64,000 nt of DNA from a virus: positions 16,685 through 80,684 of IMG/VR virus record IMGVR_UViG_3300022910_000005; one strand, given 5' to 3'. The translations under genes were made by a program, and so were the position numbers. This document shows, piece by piece, positions 7,709-16,241 of the stretch. Below the pieces are notes generated by a model. That model saw nothing but the letters and a program-made list of their open reading frames with translations, ran no database searches and was not told the origin of the DNA. Every line of letters starts with the position of its first letter. The first letter of the stretch is position 1.

Positions 7709-7744
7709 TTGACAACCGCTTGCCAACTGTGAGAGACTACATCC
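7709..7744 (+). promoter_or_regulatory. Promoter with operator O3, predicted leaderless
   Basis: TTGACA 7709-7714 and TTGCCA 7720-7725 form the operator with one mismatch. An 18-base spacer leads to GAGACT 7733-7738. The ATG at 7745 is 36 bases from the first -35 base, so transcription would begin at or next to the start codon. Confidence 0.65.
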
Positions 7745-7987
7745 ATGAGAACAGTAGTCATCATGGAGCACGACGGCACCGGCTACAAGGCCATGCCGAT
7801 CGCGGTCCTCCAGGTGGAGGACGCGGACCAGGACTGGCGCGTCAAGGACTGGCTGGAGAGAAACGGCTGGTCCGACATCTACACCCCCGAGGGCAGCGCC
7901 TGGTCCAAGTTCGTGCCGGGCATCTACGGCGGCGAGCGCCGGTTCGCTGGCATCAGCGAACCGATCTTCGTGACGGAGGTGAACTGA
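7745..7987 (+). CDS. Small protein of unknown function, 80 aa
   Basis: First gene behind O3, with its ATG at the predicted transcription start, so the mRNA is probably leaderless. The protein is acidic with a strand-rich start (TVVIMEHDGTGYKAMPIAVLQV), a WRVKDWLERNG helix and a strand-rich end. Unknown function. Coupled by TGATG to the next gene; the whole run 7745-9997 is one tightly overlapping operon. Confidence 0.7.
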   Translation: MRTVVIMEHDGTGYKAMPIAVLQVEDADQDWRVKDWLERNGWSDIYTPEGSAWSKFVPGIYGGERRFAGISEPIFVTEVN

Positions 7988-8166
7988 TGCAGAAGGAGAT
8001 CCGGTCCTGGGCCGAGGTGTCCCACGACCGCGACGACGGCACCGACGTCGGCGTCTACGTGCAGATCAAGGGCCACCGCGTGTGGCTCACCACCGACGAG
8101 GCGCAGCGCCTGATGATGCGCATCAATGCAGCCACCGTCCAGGCCACGCAGGCGAACAAGCGATGA
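7987..8166 (+). CDS. Small protein of unknown function, 59 aa
   Basis: ATG 7987 overlaps the previous stop. It has a short beta segment (DVGVYVQIKGHRVWLTTDEAQRLMM with its helical end) typical of compact alpha/beta microproteins. Ends with an ATGA overlap. Not recognised. Confidence 0.6.
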   Translation: MQKEIRSWAEVSHDRDDGTDVGVYVQIKGHRVWLTTDEAQRLMMRINAATVQATQANKR

Positions 8167-8393
8167 CCACCTGTCTCCTCCCCTACTTCGGCGACGAGCC
8201 GTGGTCCGCCACCTGTACCCGCTCGCTTTACCACGACGGCGACCATGAAGGCCCCGCCTTCGACGTCGAGCCGCTCGGCGTGGTGGTGACCGACGGCATC
8301 TCCCTGCCGCCCGGCGCGGTGGTGTCCGGTCACTACCGGAGAATCGAACTGGGAACGAAGCGCTGGAACGACAACCAGGAGGTACAGCAGTGA
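8163..8393 (+). CDS. Small Cys/His protein, 76 aa
   Basis: ATG 8163 overlaps the prior stop. The start TTCLLPYFGDEPWSATCTR and the motif YHDGDHEGPAF resemble the short treble-clef pattern C-x(n)-C-x(n)-H-x(2)-H seen in actinobacterial small proteins. It probably binds zinc. Ends in a GTGA overlap with the first member of the tandem family. Confidence 0.6.
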   Translation: MTTCLLPYFGDEPWSATCTRSLYHDGDHEGPAFDVEPLGVVVTDGISLPPGAVVSGHYRRIELGTKRWNDNQEVQQ

Positions 8394-8626
8394 ACGATCC
8401 GAAGTACGTTCGGCTGGTTGGTGGATACTTCGACGCCATGAAGGTGTCCGATCCGGGGATCACTATGCACGAGGATCACCTGATCGAGATCCTCCGGCCG
8501 AACGGCGACCGGCATCCGTACCTGATCGACGACGAAGGCGCGGCGGTCAAGGTCCACATCCGCTCGCACGCCGCCCGCAACGCGGCAGTCACACACACCG
8601 TGAACCAGGAGGACTTGCAGCCATGA
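8390..8626 (+). CDS. GG-SG family small protein, member 1, 78 aa
   Basis: First of six neighbouring genes whose products begin with a strand ending in a GG(x)xxSG-like turn. Here the signature is degenerate, VRLVGGYFDAMKV, followed by a proline-glycine loop, ITMHEDHLIEIL and a C-terminal DLQP. GTG start in GTGA overlap. Function unknown. Confidence 0.6.
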   Translation: MNDPKYVRLVGGYFDAMKVSDPGITMHEDHLIEILRPNGDRHPYLIDDEGAAVKVHIRSHAARNAAVTHTVNQEDLQP

Positions 8627-8898
8627 CCATGAAGGACAGTCCGCTGATCCCGATCGTCTCCGGTCCGTACAGCGGCCGGTCGATCAGCGACCCGGAGGTG
8701 CGCTTCCACGAGGAGGACGTCATCCGGATCATGAAGGGCAACGCGCCGACCAACATCCGGCAGGCGTTGAAGGGCGCTCCGGACCCGACCGACGATGCCT
8801 TCGTGATCATCAACGAGAACGGCGAGGCCGTCGACACCAGCGGCCGGAAGAAGTGCTACGGCAAGCGGCACGAGATCTGGGAAGGGGACCTGCCATGA
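8623..8898 (+). CDS. GG-SG family small protein, member 2, 91 aa
   Basis: ATGA overlap at both ends. The signature reads IVSGPYSGRSISDPEVRFHEEDVIRIM, matching member 1 (SDPGITMHEDHLIEIL) in the segment after the turn, so members 1 and 2 are the closest pair. The C-terminal half carries an extra charged insert. Function unknown. Confidence 0.6.
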   Translation: MTMKDSPLIPIVSGPYSGRSISDPEVRFHEEDVIRIMKGNAPTNIRQALKGAPDPTDDAFVIINENGEAVDTSGRKKCYGKRHEIWEGDLP

Positions 8899-9119
8899 TC
8901 ATCAAGTTCAGCGGCGGCATCGCGAACGGCGGTGGCATCGACATGGGTGATCGGTCGGTGAAGACCGGCGACGGCATCCGGGTCACCTGCTCCGGCCTGC
9001 CGAACAGCAACTACAAGGTGTACGCCAACGGTGTCGCCCGCGAGGTGGACGGCCGGTACGTCACCGCCAGCAACGGCCTTAACTGGGTCGTCAGAGGAGA
9101 GGATGTGATCGACCTGTGA
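8895..9119 (+). CDS. GG-SG family small protein, member 3, 74 aa
   Basis: ATG 8895 is set by overlap. The signature is IIKFSGGIANGGGIDMG, then GDGIRVTCSG, a YKVYANG strand and a C-terminal VRGEDVIDL. The end motif (E/K)ED(L/V) recurs in members 1, 3 and 4. Function unknown. Confidence 0.6.
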   Translation: MIIKFSGGIANGGGIDMGDRSVKTGDGIRVTCSGLPNSNYKVYANGVAREVDGRYVTASNGLNWVVRGEDVIDL

Positions 9120-9324
9120 AGATCAAACTGATCGGCGGATCGTTCAGCGGAAGGCGGGTCGAATCGGACCTGAAGCCCGGCGACCTGCTGCACGTCACGG
9201 ACCACTGGACCCCGCTCATCGGCCCGGCCGTCTACAAGGTGGCCCGGGGCGGCAAGGCGGTCAACCTGACCGGCATCGCCTCGAACAAGGCCGCGCACCA
9301 GGTGGTCAGGAAGGAAGACCTGCT

Positions 9325-9328
<4 letters not shown>
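9116..9328 (+). CDS. GG-SG family small protein, member 4, 70 aa
   Basis: GTG 9116 overlaps the previous stop. The signature is IKLIGGSFSGRRVESDLKPG followed by DLLHVTD, a YKVARGGKAV strand and VVRKEDLL. This is the clearest form of the family: strand, GG-x2-SG turn, PGxxLHV strand and two further strands. Function unknown. Confidence 0.65.
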
Positions 9329-9997
<669 letters not shown>

Positions 9998-10015
9998 TCC
10001 GATTACTCTGGGGGT

Positions 10016-10031
10016 CCTAGCGTGTGCTAGG
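10016..10031. repeat. Short hairpin between operons
   Basis: CCTAGC-GTGT-GCTAGG is a perfect 6-bp inverted repeat in the 60-base gap before the structural-type gene at 10058. It may be a weak terminator or processing site. There is no T-tract. Confidence 0.35.
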
Positions 10032-10057
10032 CCCTTCAGACGTTTAGGAGCACCACC

Positions 10058-10483
10058 GTGGCCAACCAACTCCTGGGACCGGGACGAGAGGGCTTCCTGC
10101 TCGGCGAGATCGACTGGGACACCGCGACCATCAAGATCTCGGCCGTCCGTGGCTACACCTTCTCGTCCAGCCACAAGTTCGTCTCCGACGCGACCGGCGC
10201 AGGCGCGACCCTGGTGGCCACGGCCACCCTCGGCTCGAAGACCGGCACGAACGGCACCGCCGACGCGGCCGACGCAACGTTCACCGCCGTGGCCGCAGGC
10301 GCAGCGATCACCAGCCTGCTGATCTACCAGGCCAGCGCCGTGACCGGCGGCGCGGACGTCGCTTCCAGCGCGCAGCGTCTCATCGGCTACATCGACACGG
10401 CCACCGGTCTGCCGGTCACGCCCAATGGTGGGGACGTGGTAGTACAGTTCGATAACGGCAGTAACAAAATTTTTACCCTCTAG
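10058..10483 (+). CDS. Virion-type structural protein, 141 aa
   Basis: I recognise the overall sequence as a type repeatedly found among actinophage structural genes: an ExDWDTATIKISAVRGYTFSS start, SHKFVSDATGAG, a long alanine- and threonine-rich beta region, ALIYQASAVTGGADVASSAQRLIGYIDTATGLP-like end and a final VQFDNGSNKIF. Probably a small all-beta decoration or tail-associated protein. GTG 10058 has TAGGAG 9 bases upstream. It lies on the plus strand, 30 kb from the main structural operon. Exact role unknown. Confidence 0.6.
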   Translation: MANQLLGPGREGFLLGEIDWDTATIKISAVRGYTFSSSHKFVSDATGAGATLVATATLGSKTGTNGTADAADATFTAVAAGAAITSLLIYQASAVTGGADVASSAQRLIGYIDTATGLPVTPNGGDVVVQFDNGSNKIFTL

Positions 10484-10532
10484 GGCCGTAGCCGCCTCTG
10501 CCGCAGCACTTCTCACCCGATAGGAGCCCCAG

Positions 10533-12821
10533 GTGCCCGGTCTCATCGGCCCCTGGGGCTTCGAGGGTCAGTCCAGCGGGACGCAACCGTCTGTCGCGAA
10601 CTCGGACGACTTCGGCGACCCGGCGTTCTCGTCGGTCTCGACCGGCGGTGGCATGTGCACGTACTCATCGGCGCAGGCCAAGTACGGCACGATGTCGCTG
10701 CGGTTCAACATCACGACGGCGGCAACGGCGGCGATCGTCGACTCGGCGGACACCGCCTCGTCCAGCGTCGCCGCGCACTGCTGGATCTACATCGGCACAT
10801 CACCCGGCGGCGAGATCCAGGGCCCGATCGTGTTCCGGAACGCTGCCGGTGCGGTGAACGTCGCTCGCGTGCAGATGACCGCGACGAACCAGTTCCGCAA
10901 CGTCTTCATCACGGGCGGCACCGGGACGGCCAGTACCGCGACCATCTCGACGGCCGGTTGGTATCGGGTCGAGGCCGTGGTGACCGGCGCGACCGGCGTC
11001 GCGTCGGCGCTGAGCATGACGTCGAACGTGTACGACTCGTCCGGCTCCCTGGTGGTGGCCGTCCCGGCATTGACCGGCGGCACGGGCGGCAACATCGACA
11101 CGATCCGCTGGGGCAAGGCAGGCGGTTCGTTCACCGTCGACTTCTGGCTCGACGACCTGCGGATGAACTTCGGGTCCGGTACCGAGATCGGCATCCCGAC
11201 CCAGACGTTGACCCCGGCTGGCCTGGCGACCGTCGAATCGTGGGGCACGCAGGTGCTCACCCCCGGCTCGGTGAACGTCACCCCGGCCGGGATCATCGCG
11301 GCCGAGCAGTGGGGCAGCGCCCTGCTGACGCCCGGTTCGGTGGCCGTGGCCCCGACCGGCCTGGCGACCGGCGAGACGTTCGGCTCCGACACGGTGACGC
11401 CCGGCCAGGTGGCTGTCTCCCCGGCGGGGATCGCGTCGGCCGCCGCGTTCGGCTCCGACACGGTCGCGCCCGGTTCCGTCAGCGTCGCGCCGTCCGGCCT
11501 GGCGACTGGCGAGGCGTTCGGGTCGGCCACGGTCACCAGCAAGGCGACGATCAGCCCGGCCGGGGTCGCGTCGGCCGAGGCGTTCGGGTCGGCGACCGCT
11601 GGCATCGTCGTGGTCGCCGTCAGCCCGTCCGGGCTGGCCAGCGGTGAGGCGTTCGGCAGCAGCATGGTGGTGCCCGGCCAGGCGGCTGTCGCCCCGGCGG
11701 GGATCGCGTCGGCCGCCGCGTTCGGCAGCGCCACGGTGGCCGCTGCGGCTGCCGTCATCGCTCCGGCGGGGATTGCGAGCGGCGAGGCGTTCGGGGCCGG
11801 GAGCGTCCAGCCTGGGGCTGCTGTGGTGGCACCGAGCGGGCTCGCCTCCGGCGAATCGTGGGGCACCGCGACGATCCGCAGCAGCGTCACGCCCACCGGC
11901 CTGGCCAGCGCGGAGGCGTTCGGGTCGGCCACCATCGTCAGCGTCGTCGCGCCGGGTGGGGTGGCGACCGGCGAACAGTGGGGCGCACCGGCCATCAGCC
12001 GGGCGCTGACGGCCTCCGGCATCGCGTCGGCCGAGGTGTTCGGGACCGCGTCCGTCGTGCCGGGAGCGTCCAACGTCGCGCCGTCCGGCGTGCCTACTGG
12101 GGAGACGTGGGGCGAGCCATTCGTCGGCGCGGGCGGGGCCCGGCTCAGCCCCGTCACGATCCCCACCGGGGAGCAGTGGGGAACCGCCGCGCTCATCCCC
12201 GGCCCGGCACCGACGATCCTCCCGCCGCCGATCGCGACCGGCGAACAGTTCGGCACGCCCCGGATCGACACCGGCCCGGCGCTGCCCGTCGGCCTGCCGT
12301 CCGCCGAAGCGTGGGGCGAGACGGCGGTCAAGCCGCAGCCGGTCGTCATCAGCGTGGCCGGGATCGCCAGCGCGGAAGCGTGGGGCCAACCGGACACGCT
12401 GCCGGGGGCCGCCGTCATCTCCCCGGCAGGCATCCCGTGGGGGCAGGCGTGGGGAAGCCCGATCGTCGGCCCCGGCTACACCCCGATCATCCCGGCCAGC
12501 ATCACTACGGGCGAGGCGTTCGGCACGCCATCCATCAGCACCCGGGCGACCATCTCGCCGTCCGGGATCGGCACCGGGGAAGCGTTCGGTCTGCCGACGC
12601 TGCACCTGCGGCTGCGCCTGGCCGGGATCGGCACCAGCGCTGCCTGGGGCTCGCCGACGATAGTCCTGGGTGTCGACCCGGACGGCCGGGACGTGGACCT
12701 GGTGGGCATCCTCGCTGACCAGGGCCGCATTGGCACTATCCTGGCTGAACAGGGCCGCGTCTCAACAGGACTCGCGACACAGGGGCGGATCACCGCCGGA
12801 TTGAGGGACCAGGATGGCTGA
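10533..12821 (+). CDS. Repeat-rich fibre-like protein, 762 aa
   Basis: Likely an adhesin or tail-fibre-type protein. Residues 1-220 look like a concanavalin-type (LamG-like) beta sandwich, with GTMSLRFNIT, HCWIYIG, GWYRVEAVV and FWLDDLRMNFG. From about 225 to 720 there are some 20 tandem units of 20-23 residues on the theme SPAGIASGEAFGSATVxPG, variable at the hydrophobic and G/W positions. The end has four short LxxQGR units (DQGRIG, EQGRVS, TQGRIT). GTG start with AGGAG 11 bases upstream. The protein at 53290-54342 has the same plan. Repeats can change in number by recombination. No signal peptide. Confidence 0.7.
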   Translation: MPGLIGPWGFEGQSSGTQPSVANSDDFGDPAFSSVSTGGGMCTYSSAQAKYGTMSLRFNITTAATAAIVDSADTASSSVAAHCWIYIGTSPGGEIQGPIVFRNAAGAVNVARVQMTATNQFRNVFITGGTGTASTATISTAGWYRVEAVVTGATGVASALSMTSNVYDSSGSLVVAVPALTGGTGGNIDTIRWGKAGGSFTVDFWLDDLRMNFGSGTEIGIPTQTLTPAGLATVESWGTQVLTPGSVNVTPAGIIAAEQWGSALLTPGSVAVAPTGLATGETFGSDTVTPGQVAVSPAGIASAAAFGSDTVAPGSVSVAPSGLATGEAFGSATVTSKATISPAGVASAEAFGSATAGIVVVAVSPSGLASGEAFGSSMVVPGQAAVAPAGIASAAAFGSATVAAAAAVIAPAGIASGEAFGAGSVQPGAAVVAPSGLASGESWGTATIRSSVTPTGLASAEAFGSATIVSVVAPGGVATGEQWGAPAISRALTASGIASAEVFGTASVVPGASNVAPSGVPTGETWGEPFVGAGGARLSPVTIPTGEQWGTAALIPGPAPTILPPPIATGEQFGTPRIDTGPALPVGLPSAEAWGETAVKPQPVVISVAGIASAEAWGQPDTLPGAAVISPAGIPWGQAWGSPIVGPGYTPIIPASITTGEAFGTPSISTRATISPSGIGTGEAFGLPTLHLRLRLAGIGTSAAWGSPTIVLGVDPDGRDVDLVGILADQGRIGTILAEQGRVSTGLATQGRITAGLRDQDG

Positions 12822-13110
12822 CGAACTCACGCAGTGGAGTGTCGCTGCGGAGACCAAGGAGTGGGTCGGCCCGATCACGGTGACCGCCGACGGTGTGCCG
12901 ACGAGCGCCTTCGAGGTGACCCTGACGGAGCCGGGCGCTCGCCCGGCCGACTGGGTGACGGCCACCCTGCTGGACGGCGGCCGGGGCATCCTGATCGGCG
13001 AAGGCACCGACTTCACCCTGGTGGCCGGACGCAAGTACACGGTGTGGATCAAGTTCACGGACGACCCGGAGATCCCCGTGCAGCGCGTCGGCAACGTGAG
13101 GACGTACTGA
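12814..13110 (+). CDS. Small beta-sandwich protein, 98 aa
   Basis: ATG 12814 overlaps the fibre gene by 8 bases. The pattern WVGPITVTADGVPTSAFEVTLTEPG ... VAGRKYTVWIKFTDDPEIP is that of a phage immunoglobulin-like or BppU-type beta domain. It is probably a companion of the fibre-like protein. The protein at 52981-53286 has a similar length and layout. Confidence 0.65.
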   Translation: MADELTQWSVAAETKEWVGPITVTADGVPTSAFEVTLTEPGARPADWVTATLLDGGRGILIGEGTDFTLVAGRKYTVWIKFTDDPEIPVQRVGNVRTY

Positions 13111-13466
13111 TGTACGACTATCGGGCTCGGCTGGTGCGCCTGATCGACGCGGACACGTTCGTGCTGGACATCGACCTGGGCTTCTACGTCCACACCGAAC
13201 AGCACATCCGCCTGCTCGGCATCGACTGCCCGGAAGGCAGGACGCCGGAAGGCAGGCGGGCCACCGAGTTCACCCGCTCCTGGTGGGCGGCCCGAGGCGA
13301 CGAAGCGGTCGTCGTGACCGCGAAGCGGCCGACCCGCTCGCTGGAACGGTTCGTGGCGCAAGTGCTGACCGCCGAGCAGATCGTGCCCTCGCCGCCGTTC
13401 GACAAGAACCTCGACGCCTGCCTGCGCCTGGCCGGTCACTTCAAGCCGGTCGAACACCTGGGGTGA
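13110..13466 (+). CDS. Staphylococcal-nuclease-like protein, 118 aa
   Basis: The sequence follows the SNase fold: LIDADTFVLDIDLG, then HIRLLGIDCPE, and RSLERFVAQVL. Residues matching the nuclease site are D13/D15, R34, D39, E42 and probably R80; the usual threonine after D39 is a cysteine. No signal peptide is present, so it would act in the cytosol, perhaps on host nucleic acid, unless exported otherwise. ATG 13110 sits in the preceding stop. Last gene of the plus-strand block; genes on the other strand converge on it. Confidence 0.7.
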   Translation: MYDYRARLVRLIDADTFVLDIDLGFYVHTEQHIRLLGIDCPEGRTPEGRRATEFTRSWWAARGDEAVVVTAKRPTRSLERFVAQVLTAEQIVPSPPFDKNLDACLRLAGHFKPVEHLG

Positions 13467-13541
13467 AGGCCACCCTGCGCTTGGCTTCCCGGCCACCCTG
13501 CGGCTGTGGCGCGAGGTAAGGAGAGCCGTACCGAGTCCCCG

Positions 13542-13832
13542 TCACCACACGCCGGGGTTCGGCTTGCGGCGACGCTTCAGTTCCCGCAGGGACGTCTTCG
13601 GCCCGATCAGCCCGTACTCCACCCCGTACCAGGCGGCCAGCCTCGGCACCAGCCGCTCCACCGACCACTGAACCGTTTCGAGAGAGTGGTCGAGCAACTG
13701 CACGCCGATCTCGTTCCAGTCGATCCTGACCGGCTGGACGAGAACCGGCTCCAGGTAGTACCTGGTCTTGTCCGGCAGAGTGATGAAGGTTTCATGCCAC
13801 CTGTGGCCCGGCTCCAGCCGGACGACCCTCAT
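13542..13832 (-). CDS. Small protein of unknown function, 96 aa
   Basis: Last gene of a minus-strand operon. ATG 13832 overlaps the stop of its upstream neighbour. The sequence is mixed alpha/beta: WHETFITLPDKTRYYLEPVLVQPVRID and a helix HSLETVQWSVERLVPRLAAW, with a basic RELKRRRKPNPG tail. Function unknown. Confidence 0.65.
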   Translation of the reverse strand: MRVVRLEPGHRWHETFITLPDKTRYYLEPVLVQPVRIDWNEIGVQLLDHSLETVQWSVERLVPRLAAWYGVEYGLIGPKTSLRELKRRRKPNPGVW

Positions 13833-14023
13833 ACCGGCGGCTCCTCGTACAGTTGGATCGCCTCTTCGGCAACCAGCACCCGGCCGAGGCCGACGTGCGC
13901 CTGCCGGACGTAGTAGACGACGCCGTCGACCCGCACCCGGTTCGGCTTCGCGCCGTCCGGGATGCGCACGCGCTTCGGCTCGCCGTCACGGGGGCCGCCG
14001 ACGAAGGTCATCGACTCGATCAT
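13829..14023 (-). CDS. GG-SG-like small protein, distant member, 64 aa
   Basis: ATGA overlap fixes the start. It reads MTFVGGPRDGEPKRVRIPDG, then a VVYYVRQ strand and a short LYEEPPV end. The GGPRDG turn followed by a V-x-P-D-G loop is widespread in small actinophage proteins and parallels the tandem family at 8390-9728. No biochemical function is known to me. Confidence 0.65.
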   Translation of the reverse strand: MIESMTFVGGPRDGEPKRVRIPDGAKPNRVRVDGVVYYVRQAHVGLGRVLVAEEAIQLYEEPPV

Positions 14024-14841
14024 CGGATAGCCGGTTCCATCGTGATCTCGATGTTCGGCGGGAACGCCTTGTGCAGCGCGTCCAGCAGGGACGGCAGCGC
14101 CATCACGTCGGACCCGGCCAGGAGGGTCTTCGCCTCCCCGGCGTACGAGCGCAGTTCCGAGCGGACTGCCTTGCCGCGCAACGATTCACGCAGGACGTGG
14201 ATGCTGCGGATGCGTGCGAGGGGGATCTGCTTGGCGGCCATCTTCTTGTCCGGGTCGAGCCGCACCACGTCGCCGTCGCAGTCGATGACGTGCGCCACGT
14301 TGGTGGACAGCGGCCGGTTCGTGGTCCGCTGGTAGGAGATCCGCACGTAGTTGCCTTCGGCCAGCGCCCACGGCCCGGCCGGGAGCGTCATGGCCTGCAT
14401 CATGCTGTTCGCCTGGACGCTGATCGGGATCTCGATCGAGATGCTGTTGCCGATGAAGTGCTGTACCTGGTAGGCGCGGGCGCGAGGTTTCGTCTCCGCG
14501 AAGGACAGCACCAGGTACGCCAGGGACGTGTCGGCCGCCATCCGCAGGTCCGTGTCGGACAGGATCGGCTCGCTGGTTGGGTGGCTGTGAAACATCGCCA
14601 CCGGCTCCTCGGCGGCCAGGTCGAAGTCGGCGTACGCCAGCCGGACTTCCTCCGGGTGCATCTTGAACGTGGTGATCGGCTTCTCGGACACGTTGCGCAT
14701 CCAGTGCACGCGCACGCCGAGGCTGGAGCCCTTCTCGGCGACGATGAAGCCGCACGACTCCTGGGGTCGCTGGAGCCTGCACATCCGGATCATGTTCTGC
14801 ATGGTGCTGGCCGTCATGGTCAGCGAGCCGGGAACGCTCAC
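14020..14841 (-). CDS. JAMM/MPN-type metallopeptidase-like protein, 273 aa
   Basis: Contains a complete JAMM zinc site: E28 in QESCGFIV, then H85-S-H87-P88 with S95 and D98 (HxHPx6SxxD). JAMM enzymes cut isopeptide or peptide bonds next to small modifiers, and phage versions work in tail assembly. This protein adds about 150 residues after the catalytic domain, and it sits far from the tail genes, so tail processing is not the obvious role. Removal of a protein tag or a host-directed activity is possible. GTG start with GGAGG 7 bases upstream. Cytosolic. Confidence 0.75.
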   Translation of the reverse strand: MSVPGSLTMTASTMQNMIRMCRLQRPQESCGFIVAEKGSSLGVRVHWMRNVSEKPITTFKMHPEEVRLAYADFDLAAEEPVAMFHSHPTSEPILSDTDLRMAADTSLAYLVLSFAETKPRARAYQVQHFIGNSISIEIPISVQANSMMQAMTLPAGPWALAEGNYVRISYQRTTNRPLSTNVAHVIDCDGDVVRLDPDKKMAAKQIPLARIRSIHVLRESLRGKAVRSELRSYAGEAKTLLAGSDVMALPSLLDALHKAFPPNIEITMEPAIR

Positions 14842-15399
14842 TCAGGTGCCTCCGCTGGAAAGGATGATCAGGACCCCGTACCAGACGGCGACCATCCCTC
14901 CGAGCATTTGCACGCCGGTCACGAACCGGTCTTCGCTTTTCGAGCCGGTCACCATCCAGCCGATGCGGATCTTATGCTTGACCAGCGGATATAACAAGCC
15001 CACGCCGTCCACGGTGAGCATGTCGATGAAGATGTGCAGCCCCCAGCCGATCGCGACCGCGTGAGCCAGCGTCCAGTTGCTCAGCAGCCAGCCGGTCAGG
15101 CCCCACGCGAACAGCACGGAGAGAGCGGAGTGGGTGAGCATCCGGTGCCCGCCCATCAGGCCCCTGATCCAGCGGGGCACGTACCGGCCGACCGTCGAGT
15201 TGTGGTGGTCGAGGTCCGGCAGGAACGACGCCAGCCCGGCCAGGATGAAACCCGCCAGCGCGTCCTTCATGCCCTGGCCGGGCAGGAGGATCGTCGTGCC
15301 AGCCAGGTGGGCCGACGACCAGACGGGAGCCGACACGGTCACCGGCAGGCTGGCGAACCAGCCGACCCATGCCGTGTTGACTCCCGCCCGCGCGTTCAC
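14842..15399 (-). CDS. YdjM/DUF457-like membrane metal-dependent hydrolase, 185 aa
   Basis: Multi-pass membrane protein with the signature of the LexA-regulated YdjM family: SFLPDLDHHNS, GHRMLTHS and HIFIDMLTVDGVGLLYPL. The paired D/H residues are thought to bind metal at the membrane face. Four or five hydrophobic segments are visible. Members occur in prophages and plasmids; the substrate is unknown. GTG start in GTGA overlap. Confidence 0.75.
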   Translation of the reverse strand: MNARAGVNTAWVGWFASLPVTVSAPVWSSAHLAGTTILLPGQGMKDALAGFILAGLASFLPDLDHHNSTVGRYVPRWIRGLMGGHRMLTHSALSVLFAWGLTGWLLSNWTLAHAVAIGWGLHIFIDMLTVDGVGLLYPLVKHKIRIGWMVTGSKSEDRFVTGVQMLGGMVAVWYGVLIILSSGGT

Positions 15400-15608
15400 T
15401 TCAGGACCAGCATGTAATGCGGTAGCACCTGCTCGGTGAGGCGGCCCGGCCGGATGTTCAACTGGCCGTCGATTTCGGACCGAACCTGGACGGCGACGGT
15501 GGTGCCCATGATGTCCTTCACCCGCCCGATGGCGGCACCGCCGCCCGGCCGGAGGACGGCCACGTTGCAGCCGACGGTGACCTCCTCGCCGATCCGATCG
15601 AACATCAT
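15396..15608 (-). CDS. Small beta-barrel-type protein, paralog A, 70 aa
   Basis: Has the pattern GEEVTVGCNVAVLRPGGGAAIGRVKDIMG followed by TVAVQV and a C-terminal PHYMLVLK, like a small SH3-like barrel. The neighbour at 15605-15844 has the same order of segments, so they look like a tandem duplication. ATG 15608, with a second ATG 3 bases in. Confidence 0.65.
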   Translation of the reverse strand: MMFDRIGEEVTVGCNVAVLRPGGGAAIGRVKDIMGTTVAVQVRSEIDGQLNIRPGRLTEQVLPHYMLVLK

Positions 15609-15844
15609 GATGGAATCCTTACCTGTTCGTGGGTTTTCACGACGTGCGCCCGATGCAGGCGGACGACAGGGTGCCCGGTCTGGTAGACGAGCGGACCACC
15701 GAGGTTGGCGGTGGCGATCACTTCGGCGTCGATCATGCTGCTCATGCCGAGGATTTTGACGATCTTCCCGAGCACCACGTCGTTGCCCGCGTAGGCGGCG
15801 ACCAGGTCGTCCACCTTGATCTGCGTTCCGACGGCGTCTTTCAC
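15605..15844 (-). CDS. Small beta-barrel-type protein, paralog B, 79 aa
   Basis: GTG 15844 overlaps the upstream stop. VGTQIKVDDLVAAYAGNDVVLGKIVKILG aligns with paralog A (GEEVTVGCNVAVL...IGRVKDIMG), followed by a diverged strand region and a final HRAHVVKTHEQV. Function unknown; duplication inferred from the shared order. Confidence 0.65.
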   Translation of the reverse strand: MKDAVGTQIKVDDLVAAYAGNDVVLGKIVKILGMSSMIDAEVIATANLGGPLVYQTGHPVVRLHRAHVVKTHEQVRIPS

Positions 15845-16032
15845 GGCTTGATCACCCACTTCGCGTCCGGGACGGTGTCGACGTACTTGGCCTTGCTGCG
15901 CCAAAAGTGACCGTGCAGGGCGCACCAGATCTCGCTGTAGTCGGACGGCGTGACCTTGTAGCCGTTGAAGGCGGACTGGTTGCAGTTGCGCATGGTCACC
16001 ACCCAGTTCTGCTTGTCCTTGCAACGGTTCAT
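15841..16032 (-). CDS. Small basic protein, 63 aa
   Basis: ATG 16032 overlaps the upstream stop (ATGA). It contains NRCKDKQNWVVTMRNCNQSAFNGY, SEIWCALHGHFWRS and a basic end. Three cysteines and histidines could bind zinc. Unknown function. Confidence 0.6.
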   Translation of the reverse strand: MNRCKDKQNWVVTMRNCNQSAFNGYKVTPSDYSEIWCALHGHFWRSKAKYVDTVPDAKWVIKP

Positions 16033-16241
16033 GCCCGGTCCTTCCTGAATCTCCAGAGAGGCTTGCGGTCGGACTGGTCCTGGTGGACCAGGTAGGCGAT
16101 CGGCACCGCGAGCAGCGTGACCGGAAGCATTTCCGGTGCCCATTTCGCGATGCCGATCGCGCCCAGGACGCCCAGGCCGGTGACGAACCAGCGGCCGGGC
16201 TGCGTTTCCGAGAGGTCGATGACCCAGTGACGTTCCGGCAT
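16029..16241 (-). CDS. Two-span membrane protein, 70 aa
   Basis: ATG 16241 shares a base with the upstream stop. Two hydrophobic helices (about residues 18-34 and 39-53) are joined by a short turn, with polar basic ends (QSDRKPLWRFRKDRA). The shape is that of a small holin-like or accessory membrane protein; nothing else supports a lysis role. Confidence 0.65.
   Translation of the reverse strand: MPERHWVIDLSETQPGRWFVTGLGVLGAIGIAKWAPEMLPVTLLAVPIAYLVHQDQSDRKPLWRFRKDRA

Noticed and set aside
10800-12605. 600-codon open frame opposite the repeat fibre gene
   Set aside because: Repetitive R/D/G-rich shadow of the plus-strand repeats, without ribosome site or overlap with neighbours.
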